The notes: generated by a model not told the origin, from the sequence alone. DNA of 64,000 nt from Brachycybe producta (GCA_036925085.1 JAUPFP010000009.1:241501-305500); one strand, 5' to 3'. Positions 22,900 through 34,593 are shown, numbered from the stretch's first letter. Numbers and translations: made by a program.

Positions 22900-24040
22900 G
22901 ACCACTGAACTTTCGGTTGTAGAATTTATTGTAAAGTCCGAAATGTTCAAAATGATAAAATGCAGAAATCCTCCAGGTTGTACTTTTGTAGTTGCCAGGA
23001 GGAAGAACACAAAAAGAGAGAAAATTCGAAAAGAAAAGAGAAACTCCACAGGGGCGTGCAAGTGCAGGCCCATTGGAAGAGAAGAGAGAAGAAGAGAACA
23101 AAAAGGAGAGAAAATACAACAGTGTTCACATGGAGCGAAAAACTGCTCTGTTGGTGCTTTTTGAAGAGTGTCCGGTCGAATCAAGATGGCGCAGCCAGTG
23201 CTTCAATAGTGTCCAATGAAGATAGTTCATGTGAAGATACATTGAGGTGATGATGGTGAGTTTTGAAGATGATGACTTGGGACATAGAGGGTCCCAAGAG
23301 AAGCACATGGTAGAAATAAAAGAACAAAGAAAAGGGGAGACAAGAAAGTCCCACGTGGCTAGATAAGTGATTTAGCTTGTAAGCCCCTAACAATGATACG
23401 GAGTTAAGACGAAAACTTGCTTGGAAAATTAAAAGTGAAGAGTGAAGATAATAGGCACATTTAAAAGACACTTTAAAGGTCTTTTAAAGGCCTATTAATA
23501 GGTGGAAAGACAAGTAGCTGAGATTTGTTTGCATACCTTACAATGATACGGAGCTTTGGCTAAGCAAACTCCTCTCCGAGATTAAAAAGAAATTGTTTGA
23601 AGTGTTGCCCACATACCAACCAATGATACGGAGGAGGGTCAAGTGGGTTTCACCTCGAAATGTAGTTAAGAAAACAGAGGATGACGATGAAACATAAAAC
23701 ACAGAATACAAAAACATGGACAGAAACACGTGTGTCCACAACAGTTGCCTCCGTGTTCCCCAAGTGCTAAGCGGATGGCAGACAAAAGTTCTTTCTCCAC
23801 GTGTCTCTCTGAACAGGACACAGAATTGCATGGTCGACCTGTGATGTGTGTATTCAGGCTCTTTCAACACGTGGTTTCACAAATTCGGCACCACGCGGTC
23901 GACCTTTGATGCAATCGCTGGTCTCTCTCAACACGTGGCTCCTACATAAAAAAAACGGACAAAAAATTGTGAGGCACAATCATGAAACTTTGGACAAAGG
24001 ACGGCTTCTGTAGACAGGTCGGAGAAGACAAATGGAGGCA
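22900..24040 (-). other. Leader of gypsy C with stem-loop modules
   Basis: Homologous to the A and B leaders. The motif CAATGATACGGAG occurs exactly at 23390-23402, 23541-23553 and 23621-23633. The middle copy lies between 23527-23535 and 23561-23569, which pair in 8 of 9 positions. No coding is supported. Confidence 0.65.
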
Positions 24041-24058
24041 TACCCCGCACCTCCACCA
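24041..24058 (-). promoter_or_regulatory. Primer binding site of gypsy C
   Basis: TGGTGGAGGTGCGGGGTA on minus, two bases after the LTR end. It fits the 3' end of a tRNA-Ala. Confidence 0.72.
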
Positions 24059-24060
24059 AA

Positions 24061-24714
24061 TGTGAGCTTTTGGCTTTTGGCGTTGAGCTATGGCTGCTTG
24101 CAGAGTAATTTTTCAAATTCAAATTCAAATTCAAATTATGATGATGATTTCTATAGCTCGTTTCTTCTCTGCATTGTGCGGTGCCCGCACAGAGAAGATT
24201 CAAGCTACAGAAAGAGTTGGCTGGAGTTGGATTACGATCATCCTCTTGCATGGGGTGAAATCGATGCCGAAAAATGGTGGCCATCCTTCTCTCCGTCGAC
24301 GCTGATATGCATCTTCCCTCGTGGTGATTACCATTCTTGAAGATGCTGTAGCTGATTCAGGATCGTATGTCTCCTGCCTTATGGTGTCTCTGGCCTCTCC
24401 TGGCCTGCAGATTTCCATTACAAACACTTTATTCATTCTTGTACGAAAACACTCAAGTTTCCAAGAATGAATTGGTTATCAAAGGTACGTCCTCATGCCC
24501 AAGATGTGGTACAGAATAATCAACATAATCCAAAAGAGAGCAAAGACAAGGACGAGGAACAAAGAGGAACACGGTCTTTTAACCAGGTCCAAGTGACCAT
24601 GGTCCTAAGTGTATCACTCTGCCACTTCGATGTGTGTCAGATGTGTGAGTCAGAGAAGAGGGAGGGACAAGTGAAAGTTGTTCCCACAGGCTATGGTTTT
24701 GGCGGGATCAAAAT
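24061..24714 (-). repeat. 5' LTR of gypsy C, outer end lost
   Basis: Ends with GCTCACA on minus like the other A/B/C LTRs, but the TGTAACACCC start is missing. The TATA region is deleted compared with element B. The lost start abuts the tail of a G-type LTR (24715-24738). Confidence 0.8.
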
Positions 24715-24738
24715 GGTTATATATTGTGACGGACCTTT
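24715..24738 (-). repeat. Tail of a G-type LTR, split off by gypsy D
   Basis: On minus it reads GGTCCGTCACAATATAT after the duplicated base group. Its missing partner is 35446-36137 on the other side of gypsy D. The join restores the usual G-type end seen at 51160-51171 and 59530-59541. Confidence 0.7.
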
Positions 24739-25322
24739 TGTAACGACCCGACTTGGGTCCGAAACAACACCCAGCAAAACTCCCCCCTCTTACCTCTTCC
24801 TGACTCCCTTGGGGCCGAGGTCGAAGCGCGGACTGCCCGCTCTTGTCTGTCCGGTCCCTGGGTGATGCCGGTCGAGAGTCGATCTCCCCGTAGATTGACG
24901 GACGAATTGCCGCCGAACCGATGGAGAACCCACGGTAAATCCCCGTTGGATCTTACCGTGGAATCCCGACGCGAAGTACCGGCCGCAACGACGGAAATAG
25001 GACGGTGATGATTCCGGTGTCTCCCCACCGGAAACCCCCACCATCCCCGCGGATACTTCCCCAGAAAATAATGACACGGACACAGTGTGGTGAGTGAAAA
25101 TAATAAAGACAATTTATTCAAAGTAAGAATAAATGAAGTAAAAACACTCACTCAATATAAATAACAAGTCTCCTGGCTAATACAGCCAGGAGAGAAAGTG
25201 GCCAAAGCACACAAGCAATTGAAGAACAAAGAGATGAATCCTTTGGAGATGCACGAAGACCTCCTGGCTAATCCAGCCAGGAGCTAAGGTGTAACACACC
25301 TGAACACCACACAAAGAAGGTG
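24739..25322 (-). repeat. 3' LTR of gypsy D, missing the outer U3
   Basis: About 584 bp, nearly identical to 34614-35195. It includes the polyadenylation signal AATAAA (25113-25118 on minus) and two stem-loops made of CTCCTGGCT and AGCCAGGAG (25170-25193 and 25261-25285). Identity stops at about 25322, where the 5' LTR continues for another ~250 bases, so the start of this LTR and probably the polypurine tract were deleted. Confidence 0.88.
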
Positions 25323-27044
25323 TAGGAACACTAACTGTCCCCACCGGGCTGCCCCCGCATCTAGGTGAATGCGAGCTGACCCGGCAGGGAGTTCCCACCG
25401 ACCGAACCCGCGGGTTCGGTACCGTGACCACCTTCGGGGAGGATGGAGGTATACCGAGAACAACGTCTCGCATTGACCTGCCATCCGTCCGCGCCGTCAT
25501 TACCTGACGGGTATGGTATGGCTGGTTCCCGGCCGACACGGTCGCACCGTGTCGGGACTCCTCCTCGTCTGTCCCAACCCTTCTGGCAGTCGTCCCCAGG
25601 GACTCCTGACCAGAAGGTCCTGGACCTCCCTTCTTCCCAAACCTGGACTTTTTCTTGCCCACCTTCTGTTTCTTCTTTTGGGGAGAAGGTTTACCGTGCT
25701 TTGAGCCAGACACACCTAAGCTCAAAGACTCACCGGGCCGATCAGACTTAGAAGGGTGGTTAGCCCCCTTCGAGTGACTGGACTTCCCAACCGAAGCCTT
25801 TCCAGCCGAAGCGGTACTCGCCTCCGAGTTGACTCCCGTAGCCGACTTGACAATTGAGGACGGTCGTGCCACCACGACATGTCCTCTCTCATCCCGGGAA
25901 ATCTTTACTTTCCCTGGTGCAAGGGTCGGCTGACCCTTGCCACCAACAGTTTTAGCTCCGACACCTTGGGTAGGTGCCTTAGGAGCCTGCATCGCCCCCC
26001 TCTGGGCAATGCGCTGTTGGCCAGCGGCGGTTGAGGCCCTCGCAACAAGTGCGACACCACGTCTGACAGGAGGTTCCCCTGTAACGAGCAGATTCAGGAC
26101 TTCAGTTTCCTGCAGGGGCGGAAACTGAGAGGTCCGGGGCTTGAACTCCTGACGGCATTCAACCTGCTTAGCTCTCTTTATCCGAGCTTCGCACTTCGCC
26201 GCTTGAGCCATGTGGTACCGCGCACGGTCCTCATAGCTCCACTTGCCTGCAGGAAAGCCGGCCAGACCTCCACGTGAGGTCTTGGCCTTTTTCCCTGCAG
26301 GATGACTGACCACTGGTGGGGTGAAAGGGCGGGGACATTTCTGTCCTGACCACCACCACCACTCACTGGAGTGCTCTTCCTAGGAGTGGATACTGAAGGC
26401 TGGTTGGCCATTTTCTCCATTCTTCGGTCCCTCTTCGGAGTCCCAGACTGCCTACCCGAAGAACCAGCCACTGCTGCAGGCGAACCCACAGCAGGAGGTT
26501 GGTCTTCAGGCCGGGCAGCCCCTGGGGCTCCCTCAGAATGAGCCTGGGCCTCAGCCAGAAGGCCTGCTGCCGGCATAAGCAATGCCATGGCACCTTCCCT
26601 CCTCTGAAGCTGAGCCTCTCTCTCAGTAAGAGCCCTCATCCACACAGCGTAAATAGCAGCACCGGACTTCTTCTTGGATTTCGATCCGTCCTTATGGCAC
26701 TGCTTGGTAGGGAATTCCTCGACGTAGGATCGTTTCCCATTCAATATCAGAAAACCTACTGACGGCGTCTGGTACTTACGACTTGCGTCTAACCAATCAA
26801 GCCAGTCCTCTTCAGTTTCCCCCGAAGGGTCAACGTCTAGATGACTCCCTTGAATGGTGGAAGTACCCTCCCGGGATCTGGTCATCGACCGTTTACCCGG
26901 GGAGGCCTTTCCTCTCCCTTCAGACTCCAAAGAGTCCTCTGAAGAGAGGATACACTGGCCTCTCCACTGCCTGGTGATGTGCACCACGGAAACCTCCGTT
27001 GTGTCCATCCCAGCCTCCAGACTTTCCTCAGCCAGGCTAGCCAA
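25177..27044 (-). pseudogene. Third ORF of gypsy D, downstream of pol, unknown function
   Basis: Two minus frames (27044-26178 and 26313-25177) join by a one-base shift near 26310-26330 into about 600 residues. The first part has EEDWLDWLDASRKYQTPSVG, a helical ALTEREAQLQRREGAMALL and Pro/Ala/Gly-rich stretches. The second part is Lys/Ser/Gly-rich, with GKWSYEDRARYHMAQAAKCE and SPQKKKQKVGKKKSRFGKKG. I see no signal peptide and no clear membrane anchor; the hydrophobic end comes from LTR sequence. It sits where env lies in some gypsy elements but looks more like a basic nucleic-acid-binding protein. No family recognised. Confidence 0.55.
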
Positions 27045-27272
27045 TTCTAGCCGGCTTCAGCATGCTGGAGCTACCAGCTTTCTACTGGCAACCAGCGATC
27101 CCGCATCTTTCCGTTTCCTCCGGTGAAACAAACGTTTCAGAACCCCAAATAGCGGCAAATGACCGTCCCTGTTTACTTTTCCAAACAGGATGGCGCTTAG
27201 CCGCTAATATTGCCGGAGGAACGGCCAGCATCGATGCAGGAGAGATCACAGTCGGAAACTTCATCCGCAGAC

Positions 27273-27836
27273 TTAACACCAAGTCTGCAGCTGGACATTA
27301 CGGATTTCTCCACCCAGTTCTCCCTGGGCGACCGCCATCTGTCTCATCCAGGGGTCTCTGGGCGCAAAGTTCTTGTTCTTCCGAACCAGGCCATCATCCC
27401 ACTCCAGAGATCGGCCTGCTCTCTCCCACCAGGGCAGGGACTCATAGAGTCCCTGACGAGTCCTGGCACTCTCTGGTGGCCCAGAGGAAGGTTGCACGAC
27501 CTCAAAAGCCGTCGGTTTCCTCGGTCGGAGGTTATACCGGGGCTGAGGTGCTTCCTCTGCCTCAGAGTCGGTAGACTCATTAGCCAAGCCAGGCCGACTG
27601 GACGGTCCTGGACGAACATTATTGTCCTCCACCGTCCTATCATCCTGGGACTCAGCATCACTGGTCCCACTGGAGTTCGATGAGGTGTCAGAGCCCCCTA
27701 GGCCATCTTCCTCACGAACTCCACATGTGGGAACGTACGGCTTCAGGTTATCAACATGAAACCGGTCCCGCACCTTCCGACCATACCCATCTACGAACTC
27801 TATCTCGTAGACTAGGTCGGAAACCTGCCGGACCAC
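27273..27836 (-). pseudogene. Gypsy D integrase C-terminal domain and tail
   Basis: The frame has VSDLVYEIEFVDGYGRKVRD and FHVDNLKPYVP, the GPY/F-type C-terminal fold of gypsy integrases, then an acidic Ser/Asp/Glu-rich linker and the YNLRPRKP tail motif. It is out of frame with the catalytic core upstream (27969-28400), with a short broken gap near 27850-27960. Confidence 0.8.
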
Positions 27837-27968
27837 CGTACCCAGTTCAGCCTTGTACGCGCCTTATAAGTTCCACTTATTGGCTTGGCCGAGTTTCCCA
27901 GCCATATCCCTCATCCAAACCTTCATACCAGTTTGGTACAGGGGTGGCTGCACCCGGCCAGCATCATA

Positions 27969-28848
27969 TCAGCTCTTCTGCCTTGCCTGAGCGGCCGCCA
28001 AATTTTGACGAGCACGCTCCTCAACGGCTTGCTGGTCAGGCAAGTCGCGGATCGGACCGTCAGGAAGGAGATTATCAATCCCCAACCTCGGTTCGCGGCC
28101 ATACAACAATTGGTACGGAGACACTTCCATGCTCTCCTGCACCACAGTGTTGTAGGCCCACACGGCGGGCCGTAACTTCTCAAACCAATCACGTTGGTCC
28201 TTGAGGGGATCAAGGTAACGCTTTATGGTCTCCATTACAGTTTTGTTCATACAATCCGTAAGCCCATTAGCTTGCGGATGGTACGCCGTCGTGTGGTGCT
28301 GCGCTATATTATAGCGCTCCCTGAACTTTCGCAAAAGTTTGCTACAGAACTGGGAACCACGATCCGAGATGAGAGTTGTCGGTGTGCCATACACCATCAA
28401 AATCTTTTAGGTACTTGACAACACAAGCGGCCGTAGCCCATCGTACTGCCTTCGCCACACCGTACCGGGTGAAGTATTCCACCATGATCAACACATAGGT
28501 GACTCCACCCACGGACGCAAGAAACGGCCCAACGAAGTCCATTCCCCAGGCATGAACTGGGTACTCTGGAACTATCGGTTGCAAGAATCATTGAACTCTT
28601 GCGAACTGTCGTACTCTCTGACACACCAAGCATGATAAAACATACTCCACTGTGTCACGTTTCATACCTAACCAGTAGAAACGAGTACGTAACCGTTGGT
28701 ATGTCTTGTACACTCCGAAGTGACCAGCTTCGGAGCTATCGTGCAACTTCCGCAAGCAGAAGGCTTGACACGACCTCGGCACAAACAACACAGTTCTTGT
28801 GCGATCCTGTATGGATTTGATGGCATACAACAATTTGTTTGCCACCAC
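27969..28848 (-). pseudogene. Gypsy D integrase, zinc and catalytic domains
   Basis: The HHCC domain is complete: LHDSSEAGHFG supplies the histidines and LSCLVCQRVRQF the cysteines (28848-28588). The core starts with WGMDFVGPF (first Asp). A frame change near 28400 is followed by LISDRGSQFCSK (second Asp) and QANGLTDCMNKTVMETI. The expected ERxN reads DCMN here, so the catalytic Glu is Asp and the next Arg is Cys. Three frames are needed, so the protein is not made. Confidence 0.88.
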
Positions 28849-28859
28849 GAACTTGAACC

Positions 28860-30452
28860 TTAAGTTCGAGTCGGGGTCGTGTAGAGCTCACACTTCACCT
28901 TGGAGCACCAATTGTCATTGGCCTGCTCCATAACCCAATCCACCTCGGACCGGACCCGGTAAATAACCTCACCCACGTCAGCCTCGACGTGTTCAGGCAA
29001 AGAAGGATCGTCAACTTCATTCACCGGATACCGACTCAAACAGTCGGCATCCCCATGAAGTTTCCCCTTCTTGAACTGAATCTTATACCGGTACTCCTGC
29101 AACTGCATTTGCCAACGCCCCAACCTGCCTTGCAGGTTTTTGGCAGTCTGCAAATGACAGAGTGCATGGTGATCAGTGACGATCACAAAGTCCCGGTTAA
29201 AGATGTAAGGTCGGAATTTACCCACGGCAAACATGATCGCCCAGCATTCCTGCTCAGTGACACTACACCGTGTTTCCGGTCCCTTCATGAGACGGCTAAC
29301 GTAGGCCAGAACCTGAGGAGCCTTGTCCTCAGGTAGCTTCTGGTATACTACGACACCTAGACCGTACCCACTCGCATCGGTGTGAATTAACACCTCACCA
29401 CGTGGATCATACATGGTGAGCACCGGTGCTTCGGTTAAAAATGCCTTTAACCGCTCGAACGCTAGATCACACTGCTCCGACCAGTCAAAGGATGCATCCT
29501 TCCTGGTCAGATCATGCAGTGGTCTTGCGACCTTGGCGAAGTCCTTAATGAACCTACGGTAGTAGCCAGCCAGTCCGAGAAAACTTCGGACGGCGGTCAT
29601 CGTTGTAGGGACACTGAACTCCTCGACTGCTCTCACGAGTCCCGGGTCCGGAGCAACTCCCTCGGCACTCACTATGTGACCGAGATATTTGACCTTGTCA
29701 AATCCGAAGAAACACTTCTTCGGCTGGAGTTTCAGCTCCGCCCCTCGTAACAGTTTCAGGACAGTACTCAAGCGTTCGAGAAACTGCTCAAAGGTGCTCC
29801 CAAAGACGATAATGTCGTCTAGGTACACCAAGCAGCTCTCCCACTTGTGTCCCGCCAACAAGATGTCTAACGCTCTTTGCATAGTGGCAGGAGCATTGCA
29901 GAGTCCGAAAGGCATTTTTCGGAACTCAAACAGACCTTGAGAGCAAATGAATGCTGTCTTCTCAATGTCTGGCTCCGCCATCCTGACCTGCCAGTAACCA
30001 CTAGCAAGGTCCAGGGTTGCAAAATACTTTGCTCCGGCTAGTGAATCGAGGGCATCATCGATGCGAGGTAGCGGGTACTGATCTGCCTTTGTCTGGGCGT
30101 TCAGTCTCCGATAGTCCACACAGAAACGAAAACAACCATCCTTCTTGTGAACAAGTAAGATAGGGCTTGCGTAAAGACTATGCGAAGGTTGGATTACCCC
30201 TGCATCCAACATTTTCGCTACCTCTTCTCGCTCGATTGCATGAGCCGCTGGAGCGGTTCTTCGCAATCCTTCTCGCACCGGAGGTAACCCACCGGTATCA
30301 ATCGTATGTTCGACGAGAGGGGTTTCCCCCAGCTCTGTGTAATCGAACGCAAAATGATCACGGCGTTCCAGCAGGAATTCCCGAAGCTGTGCCGCCTCTT
30401 CAGGCTTCAGACTAGGTCCGATTTTAAGACACTCCTTAAGAGTGGGTTTCAC
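28860..30452 (-). CDS. Gypsy D reverse transcriptase-RNase H, intact frame
   Basis: 530 residues without a stop. RT: palm Asp at residue 148 (FATLDLASGYW), PFGLCNAPATMQRAL near 181-195, YLDD at 210-213, thumb YLGHIVSAEGVAPDP near 256-270. RNase H: Asp in TDASGYG (359), Glu in TEQE (about 400), Asp in TDHHAL (427) and Asp in DADCLSR (about 470), all present. The start is GTG in a frame that is open a little further upstream, so this is the middle of a polyprotein. It overlaps the protease frame by 17 bases in a different phase. It copies RNA to DNA. Confidence 0.93.
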   Translation of the reverse strand: MKPTLKECLKIGPSLKPEEAAQLREFLLERRDHFAFDYTELGETPLVEHTIDTGGLPPVREGLRRTAPAAHAIEREEVAKMLDAGVIQPSHSLYASPILLVHKKDGCFRFCVDYRRLNAQTKADQYPLPRIDDALDSLAGAKYFATLDLASGYWQVRMAEPDIEKTAFICSQGLFEFRKMPFGLCNAPATMQRALDILLAGHKWESCLVYLDDIIVFGSTFEQFLERLSTVLKLLRGAELKLQPKKCFFGFDKVKYLGHIVSAEGVAPDPGLVRAVEEFSVPTTMTAVRSFLGLAGYYRRFIKDFAKVARPLHDLTRKDASFDWSEQCDLAFERLKAFLTEAPVLTMYDPRGEVLIHTDASGYGLGVVVYQKLPEDKAPQVLAYVSRLMKGPETRCSVTEQECWAIMFAVGKFRPYIFNRDFVIVTDHHALCHLQTAKNLQGRLGRWQMQLQEYRYKIQFKKGKLHGDADCLSRYPVNEVDDPSLPEHVEADVGEVIYRVRSEVDWVMEQANDNWCSKVKCELYTTPTRT

Positions 30453-31878
30453 TTCCGCATTGAGGACTCGGACCTTTCCTGGTCGCCCCTCTCAACTTAG
30501 GCGGAAGCCCCCATGGCCGGCCATCACCTTGAGCGGGGTCTCCCCCTCTCAACTTAGATGCACCGTCCTGTCCCACCACAATGGCTGCCTCCACAATTTG
30601 AGCCATTGCGACACCCTCTCCTGTTTCCAGGGCAATGGGAACGTCAGCAACATTCTCAAGCCATATATCGTAAGTGCCGTGTTCTGTGGCTTCGGCAATA
30701 CCTGCCACCGCCAACAGACCACGGCCACCTAAGGCTTTACGATGGGGCTCTACGAGAAGCAGCTGACCAGGGCCAGCATGCTCTATCAAGCTCACGGAAA
30801 CCACCTTCCGCTCATGAGCTGGTAGCCATACGTTCTCCAACAGTCGCAGGGAACAAACATCCCCGCTCCTAATTGGAGAACTGGTCTCAGCGAGTTCAGG
30901 CGACACAATGTCGACCCACCCATCCACCTTACCAGGATCTACAGGCATCCCTTCCGGGATCCCGTAAGGAGGGAGTAGCAGAGGCTCCACAGAATCGTGA
31001 AGCTTCGCCAACGCCTCCACTAACGAGTTCGGAAGCTGTACCGAAGTACCCTGCAAAGCCTGATCGGCCAGTGCGGCATGAAGAGCATCTGGATGTGCAT
31101 TCCAGATGTCTTCCCGAAAATAAATTTTCCGGCTCACGATGTCCACCATCAGCCCAAACCGAGAAGCCAGGTAAACCCCTATTATGGCTTCTCCTTCACC
31201 CTCAATGAGGAGAAGATGGGATCTGATGGACCTCCCGTGGATTGACATGTCCACGTACATGACTCCTTCTATCTCGATGGAGTACCCACTCATGCCCGTC
31301 AGGCATGAGGAAAGGCCAACCTTCAGCACCGGTAACCCCATCTCCTGTGCCACCGAAATGCTCATTACCGATACCTCGGCACCGGTGTCGACGATCGACT
31401 CAACCAGCTGATCGTTCATCGACACCAGAACACGTGGTGCCCCACGCAAATAAGCACGGCTCTGTAATTCAGGTATGGGCAACCGTCGTGGCCCGACATT
31501 ACTTTTCCGAGCCTCATCCGTCCTCCCATCCACAAGAGATGGTCGTACCGGATGCTCGGGGGTCTGGGTACCAGTCTCCAAACAAGAAGACCTACCAGGC
31601 CTGGGCGACAGCATGGGCACACCAACGCTCGAAGCCCTCGTAATGCCTGTACGTTTCGGACCTTCTTCTCCACAATCAGGGAAGAAAGGTGCCACCCAGC
31701 TCTCCAGCCGGGGCAAGCGCAGCTTCCAGTGTGGGGCTTGGCTCCTGAAATACCCACTGGGTAATTTCTGGGTCCGCAGACCTCGCCAGAGGCACCCCTG
31801 CTTCATGCAGGATTCCCACGTACTTGGACACTGCCCGAAGGTACGTCCCTTCCTCACTTCGCCGGCTTTGCCGGACAC
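30436..31878 (-). pseudogene. Gypsy D aspartic protease and linker
   Basis: 480 residues. The first ~130 look out of frame with the true polyprotein. The protease site is SIVDTGAEVSVMSISVAQEM with DTGAE at residues 164-168, then IIGVYLASRFGLMVD near 232-246 as the flap-to-C-terminus region. A long linker with LLPPYGIPEG and GPGQLLLVEPHRK leads to the RT. The frame must shift by one base near 30470 to enter RT. This could be a mutation or a frameshift site, but I see no standard slippery heptamer. Confidence 0.82.
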
Positions 31879-31994
31879 CTGAGTTTTTAAGCGAACCCGG
31901 TCGACTGCAGCTCAGTTCTGCAGCGACCGTTGCCGGTTTAACGATGGCACACCATCGTCTCTGGCAACAGGCAGATAGTATGTCTGTCCATCAA

Positions 31995-33352
31995 TTACGG
32001 TGGACAGACACTCATGGTCCTGCCGTACCACGGGTACAAGACCCGTGCCATACAGCACCGCCTGGTTTCTGCCAGGTCCACCCTAGCAACCTGTCCTCGG
32101 GCCAAAGCCTCCAAACAATCCTTCTTCAAGTGACCCATTTGGTCACACTTGTAGCATGGACCTGGTTGCTTCCGGGTGGAACCACCACCTACAGCCATTT
32201 GGCCAGACCCAGACGGGGCTGCTGTGGACTTATTTCCACCCTAGCTCCGCCGCCTAGTCTTATTACCCTTCTTCCCTCCGGTCTTGGCAGTCGCTCCGTC
32301 CGCAAAAGACGGAACAGTCGCCTTCACACCCGAAGGGTTGGAGGAAGACTTAGCAGAGCCTTTGGGCTGTGCCACAGCACCGGAGGCCTTGACCGTAGTC
32401 TTGGTCTCTGGTACCGTCAAGGTACGGGCAGGCAATTCACCCGCCGTCAGCATGTCGGCCTCAACCAACATTGCCTCCGCGGCGAACGCCCGCACCGTTT
32501 CGGCCTTCGATCCCCAGAGCGGTCTGAGAATCGCCGGCTGCAGTTTCTTCTTAAATCGGAGGAGTCGACAAGACTCATCCTCATTAGGAGAAACTCGTTC
32601 TGCTATCTCAGTAAAGCACCAGTAGAACGCCTGGAGCGACTCGGTCGGCCCCTGCACCATTGTTTCAAACCGATCGAAACAAGCCTGAGCCTGATTCTTA
32701 GTCCCGAAACGCTGGAACATGGCCTCCTTTAGCTCCGGCCAGGTCAGGTCCGGCTGAAACTCCACCAAACTGGCATAGTATTCTTCAGCCGGGCCGTCGA
32801 GCAGGTACGTAAAGAAACTGCACCTGGCCTCATCCGTCCAGCGCTGAGCCCTCGCTTTGGCTTCGAACTGTCAGAGAAAAGGCATAATGTCCTTTCGTCC
32901 ATCATACCGAATGAACAAGTGGACTGGGTTGAAAAACCCAAACGCCTGAATCTCCGACAGGACGGCCGGTGCAGGCGTCCACGGCGCGGTACTTACCCGC
33001 CGCGGTGCCCTGCTCCGGTTTCCCGAAGTCTCAGCAACAAGCTCAGCTTCTATGGGTTCCACCAAGTGGACCCTCGGCTGCTGAACGGCCGGAGGAACTT
33101 CGTGACCAACTCCCACAGGAGCGGTCCAAGTTCCTCCAATATCCGCCCGGTCGAAACCGGCGGCGCCTCCCTCCGTACACCTCCCCGGTGCACGGGCGAT
33201 GGTGGAAACTGCGGTTGCCCTCCTCTAATCCCATGGATCCCTTGGGGCAGACGTCCCTGCAACCGCAGGTCGTCTATCCCCCTGGCAACCGCTAGGAGTT
33301 GTTCCTCTGACCACGATGTCAACAATGACTCCGTGCCCTGCGGACTACCCAA
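31995..33352 (-). pseudogene. Gypsy D gag with CCHC knuckle
   Basis: Sense starts about 33352 (SWSEEQLLAVARGIDDLRLQ), shifts frame near 33110, then runs through LFIRYDGRKDIMPFL, a TGA (32871-32873, CGA to TGA), QFEAKARAQRWTDEARCSFF and FQRFGTKNQAQACFDRFETM. A TAG follows at 32241-32243, then the knuckle CYKCDQMGHLKKDC (32115-32156). This is a full retrotransposon gag capsid plus nucleocapsid. A Gly-rich stretch upstream (33719-33345) may be the N-terminus. Confidence 0.85.
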
Positions 33353-33734
33353 CAGTCACCACCGACTCACTTAAGAGTTCCCCACCGTGTCCAACCGGAC
33401 CGGTGGCAGTGGAGGCCAGGACACCGGCCAAAGGCCGCGTGCCTGTCTCTGCTGGGGTCCTCACAACCCCTTCACCACCATCCAACGGTGTTCCGTCGGT
33501 GACAATGCCTCCACGGTGCGATCGCACCGTTACAAAGTCTCCGTACGGAGGTCGGTCCGTAGGGACACCCCCTACAGCACCTTCCTCCCCGGAACTACCG
33601 TGTTCGTTCCCACCAACAGCAACCAAACCAGGTTGCTGCCCCTCCGGCCGAATACCACGGCCGATGGCGCGGGAACTCAACTCCAATCTCTCGCCTACAC
33701 CGTTACCCCGACCTACCATCGGGGAGAACGGGGT

Positions 33735-34593
33735 TTAAGCCGATTCCCACCGGGCAAACACGGACAGAAACGACCACCACTTGTAGGTGAGAGAATCTAC
33801 CGTGAAATCCGGTGAATTCACGGACCAAGGTCCAGAAATCACCGTCAAACAATGGTAGAACCGTACCAAACCGTAGTTCCACGAACAAATGTCCGTGTCC
33901 CATGGTAACCATACGGTTAATCTCTTTTCACCGTCTTCGAACGGAGATTCACGGACAACGGTCCGCAAATCACCGTCTACTAATGGTAAAACTCCCTTTT
34001 TACAGTGTTCGACCGGTAATTCACGAACAAAAGTCCGCAATTCACCGTCTACTAACGGTAAAACTCCCTTTTTACCGTGTGCTACCGGTATACTAGCAGT
34101 AAAAATCACTGTTATCCCGCTTTTGAACGGTCCTGCACGGTCAACCACTGTGCCCACCGTCCTACTTGCGGATAACCTAGGGCTTTCCCCGGTAACCACC
34201 GCGGTATCACGGACAAACCGTCCGTGTCCCACGGTCCTTTACCGGACTACTACACCCTAAGCCGTTTTCCACCGTAGTACCGTGGACAAATGTCCACGCC
34301 CTACGGGCGTACTCACGACTCCGGTCTACTGACCCTGACCGTGAACCGGTTTCTACCGTAGTTCCACGGACAACGGTCCGTGCCCTACGGTATACTACCG
34401 GGAAACTTGGCCGTAGGTTGGTTTCAACTGTAGTCCCACGGACAAATGTCCGTGCCCCACAGTTTACTACCGATCTACCGGTAAAGTTCACGGTCAAAAA
34501 CTTTTTCACCGCTGTACCGTGGACAAAGTCCACGCCCGGCAGTGGCAAACAGTTTCTACGGTCTTTCGAACGTCAAGAGCAGCAGCGGTGGCG
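33735..34593 (-). repeat. Palindrome-rich tandem repeats in the gypsy D leader
   Basis: Between primer site and gag there are many variants of cggacaaatgtccg, each a short hairpin: near 33880-33900, 33950-33965, 34260-34300, 34360-34385 and 34435-34460. A ~70-bp direct repeat (aattcacggac...ccgtctactaacggtaaaactcccttttt) occurs at about 33945-34010 and 34015-34080. On minus the area can be read as repeats of RTFVRGTTVE and KKGVLPLVDGELRT, so a coding origin is possible. Confidence 0.7.

Larger units (their letters stand above)
22020..24714 (-). mobile_element. Ty3/gypsy element C, 5' half only
   Basis: On minus: LTR, tRNA-Ala-type primer site, about 1.1 kb leader, then gag with a CCHC knuckle, truncated at about 22020. 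LTR and leader are clearly the same family as elements A and B. The first bases of the LTR have been replaced by the end of another LTR at about 24715. Confidence 0.85.

Noticed and set aside
33387-33815. Plus-strand frames across the gypsy D gag
   Set aside because: They are antisense shadows of the GC-rich gag region.
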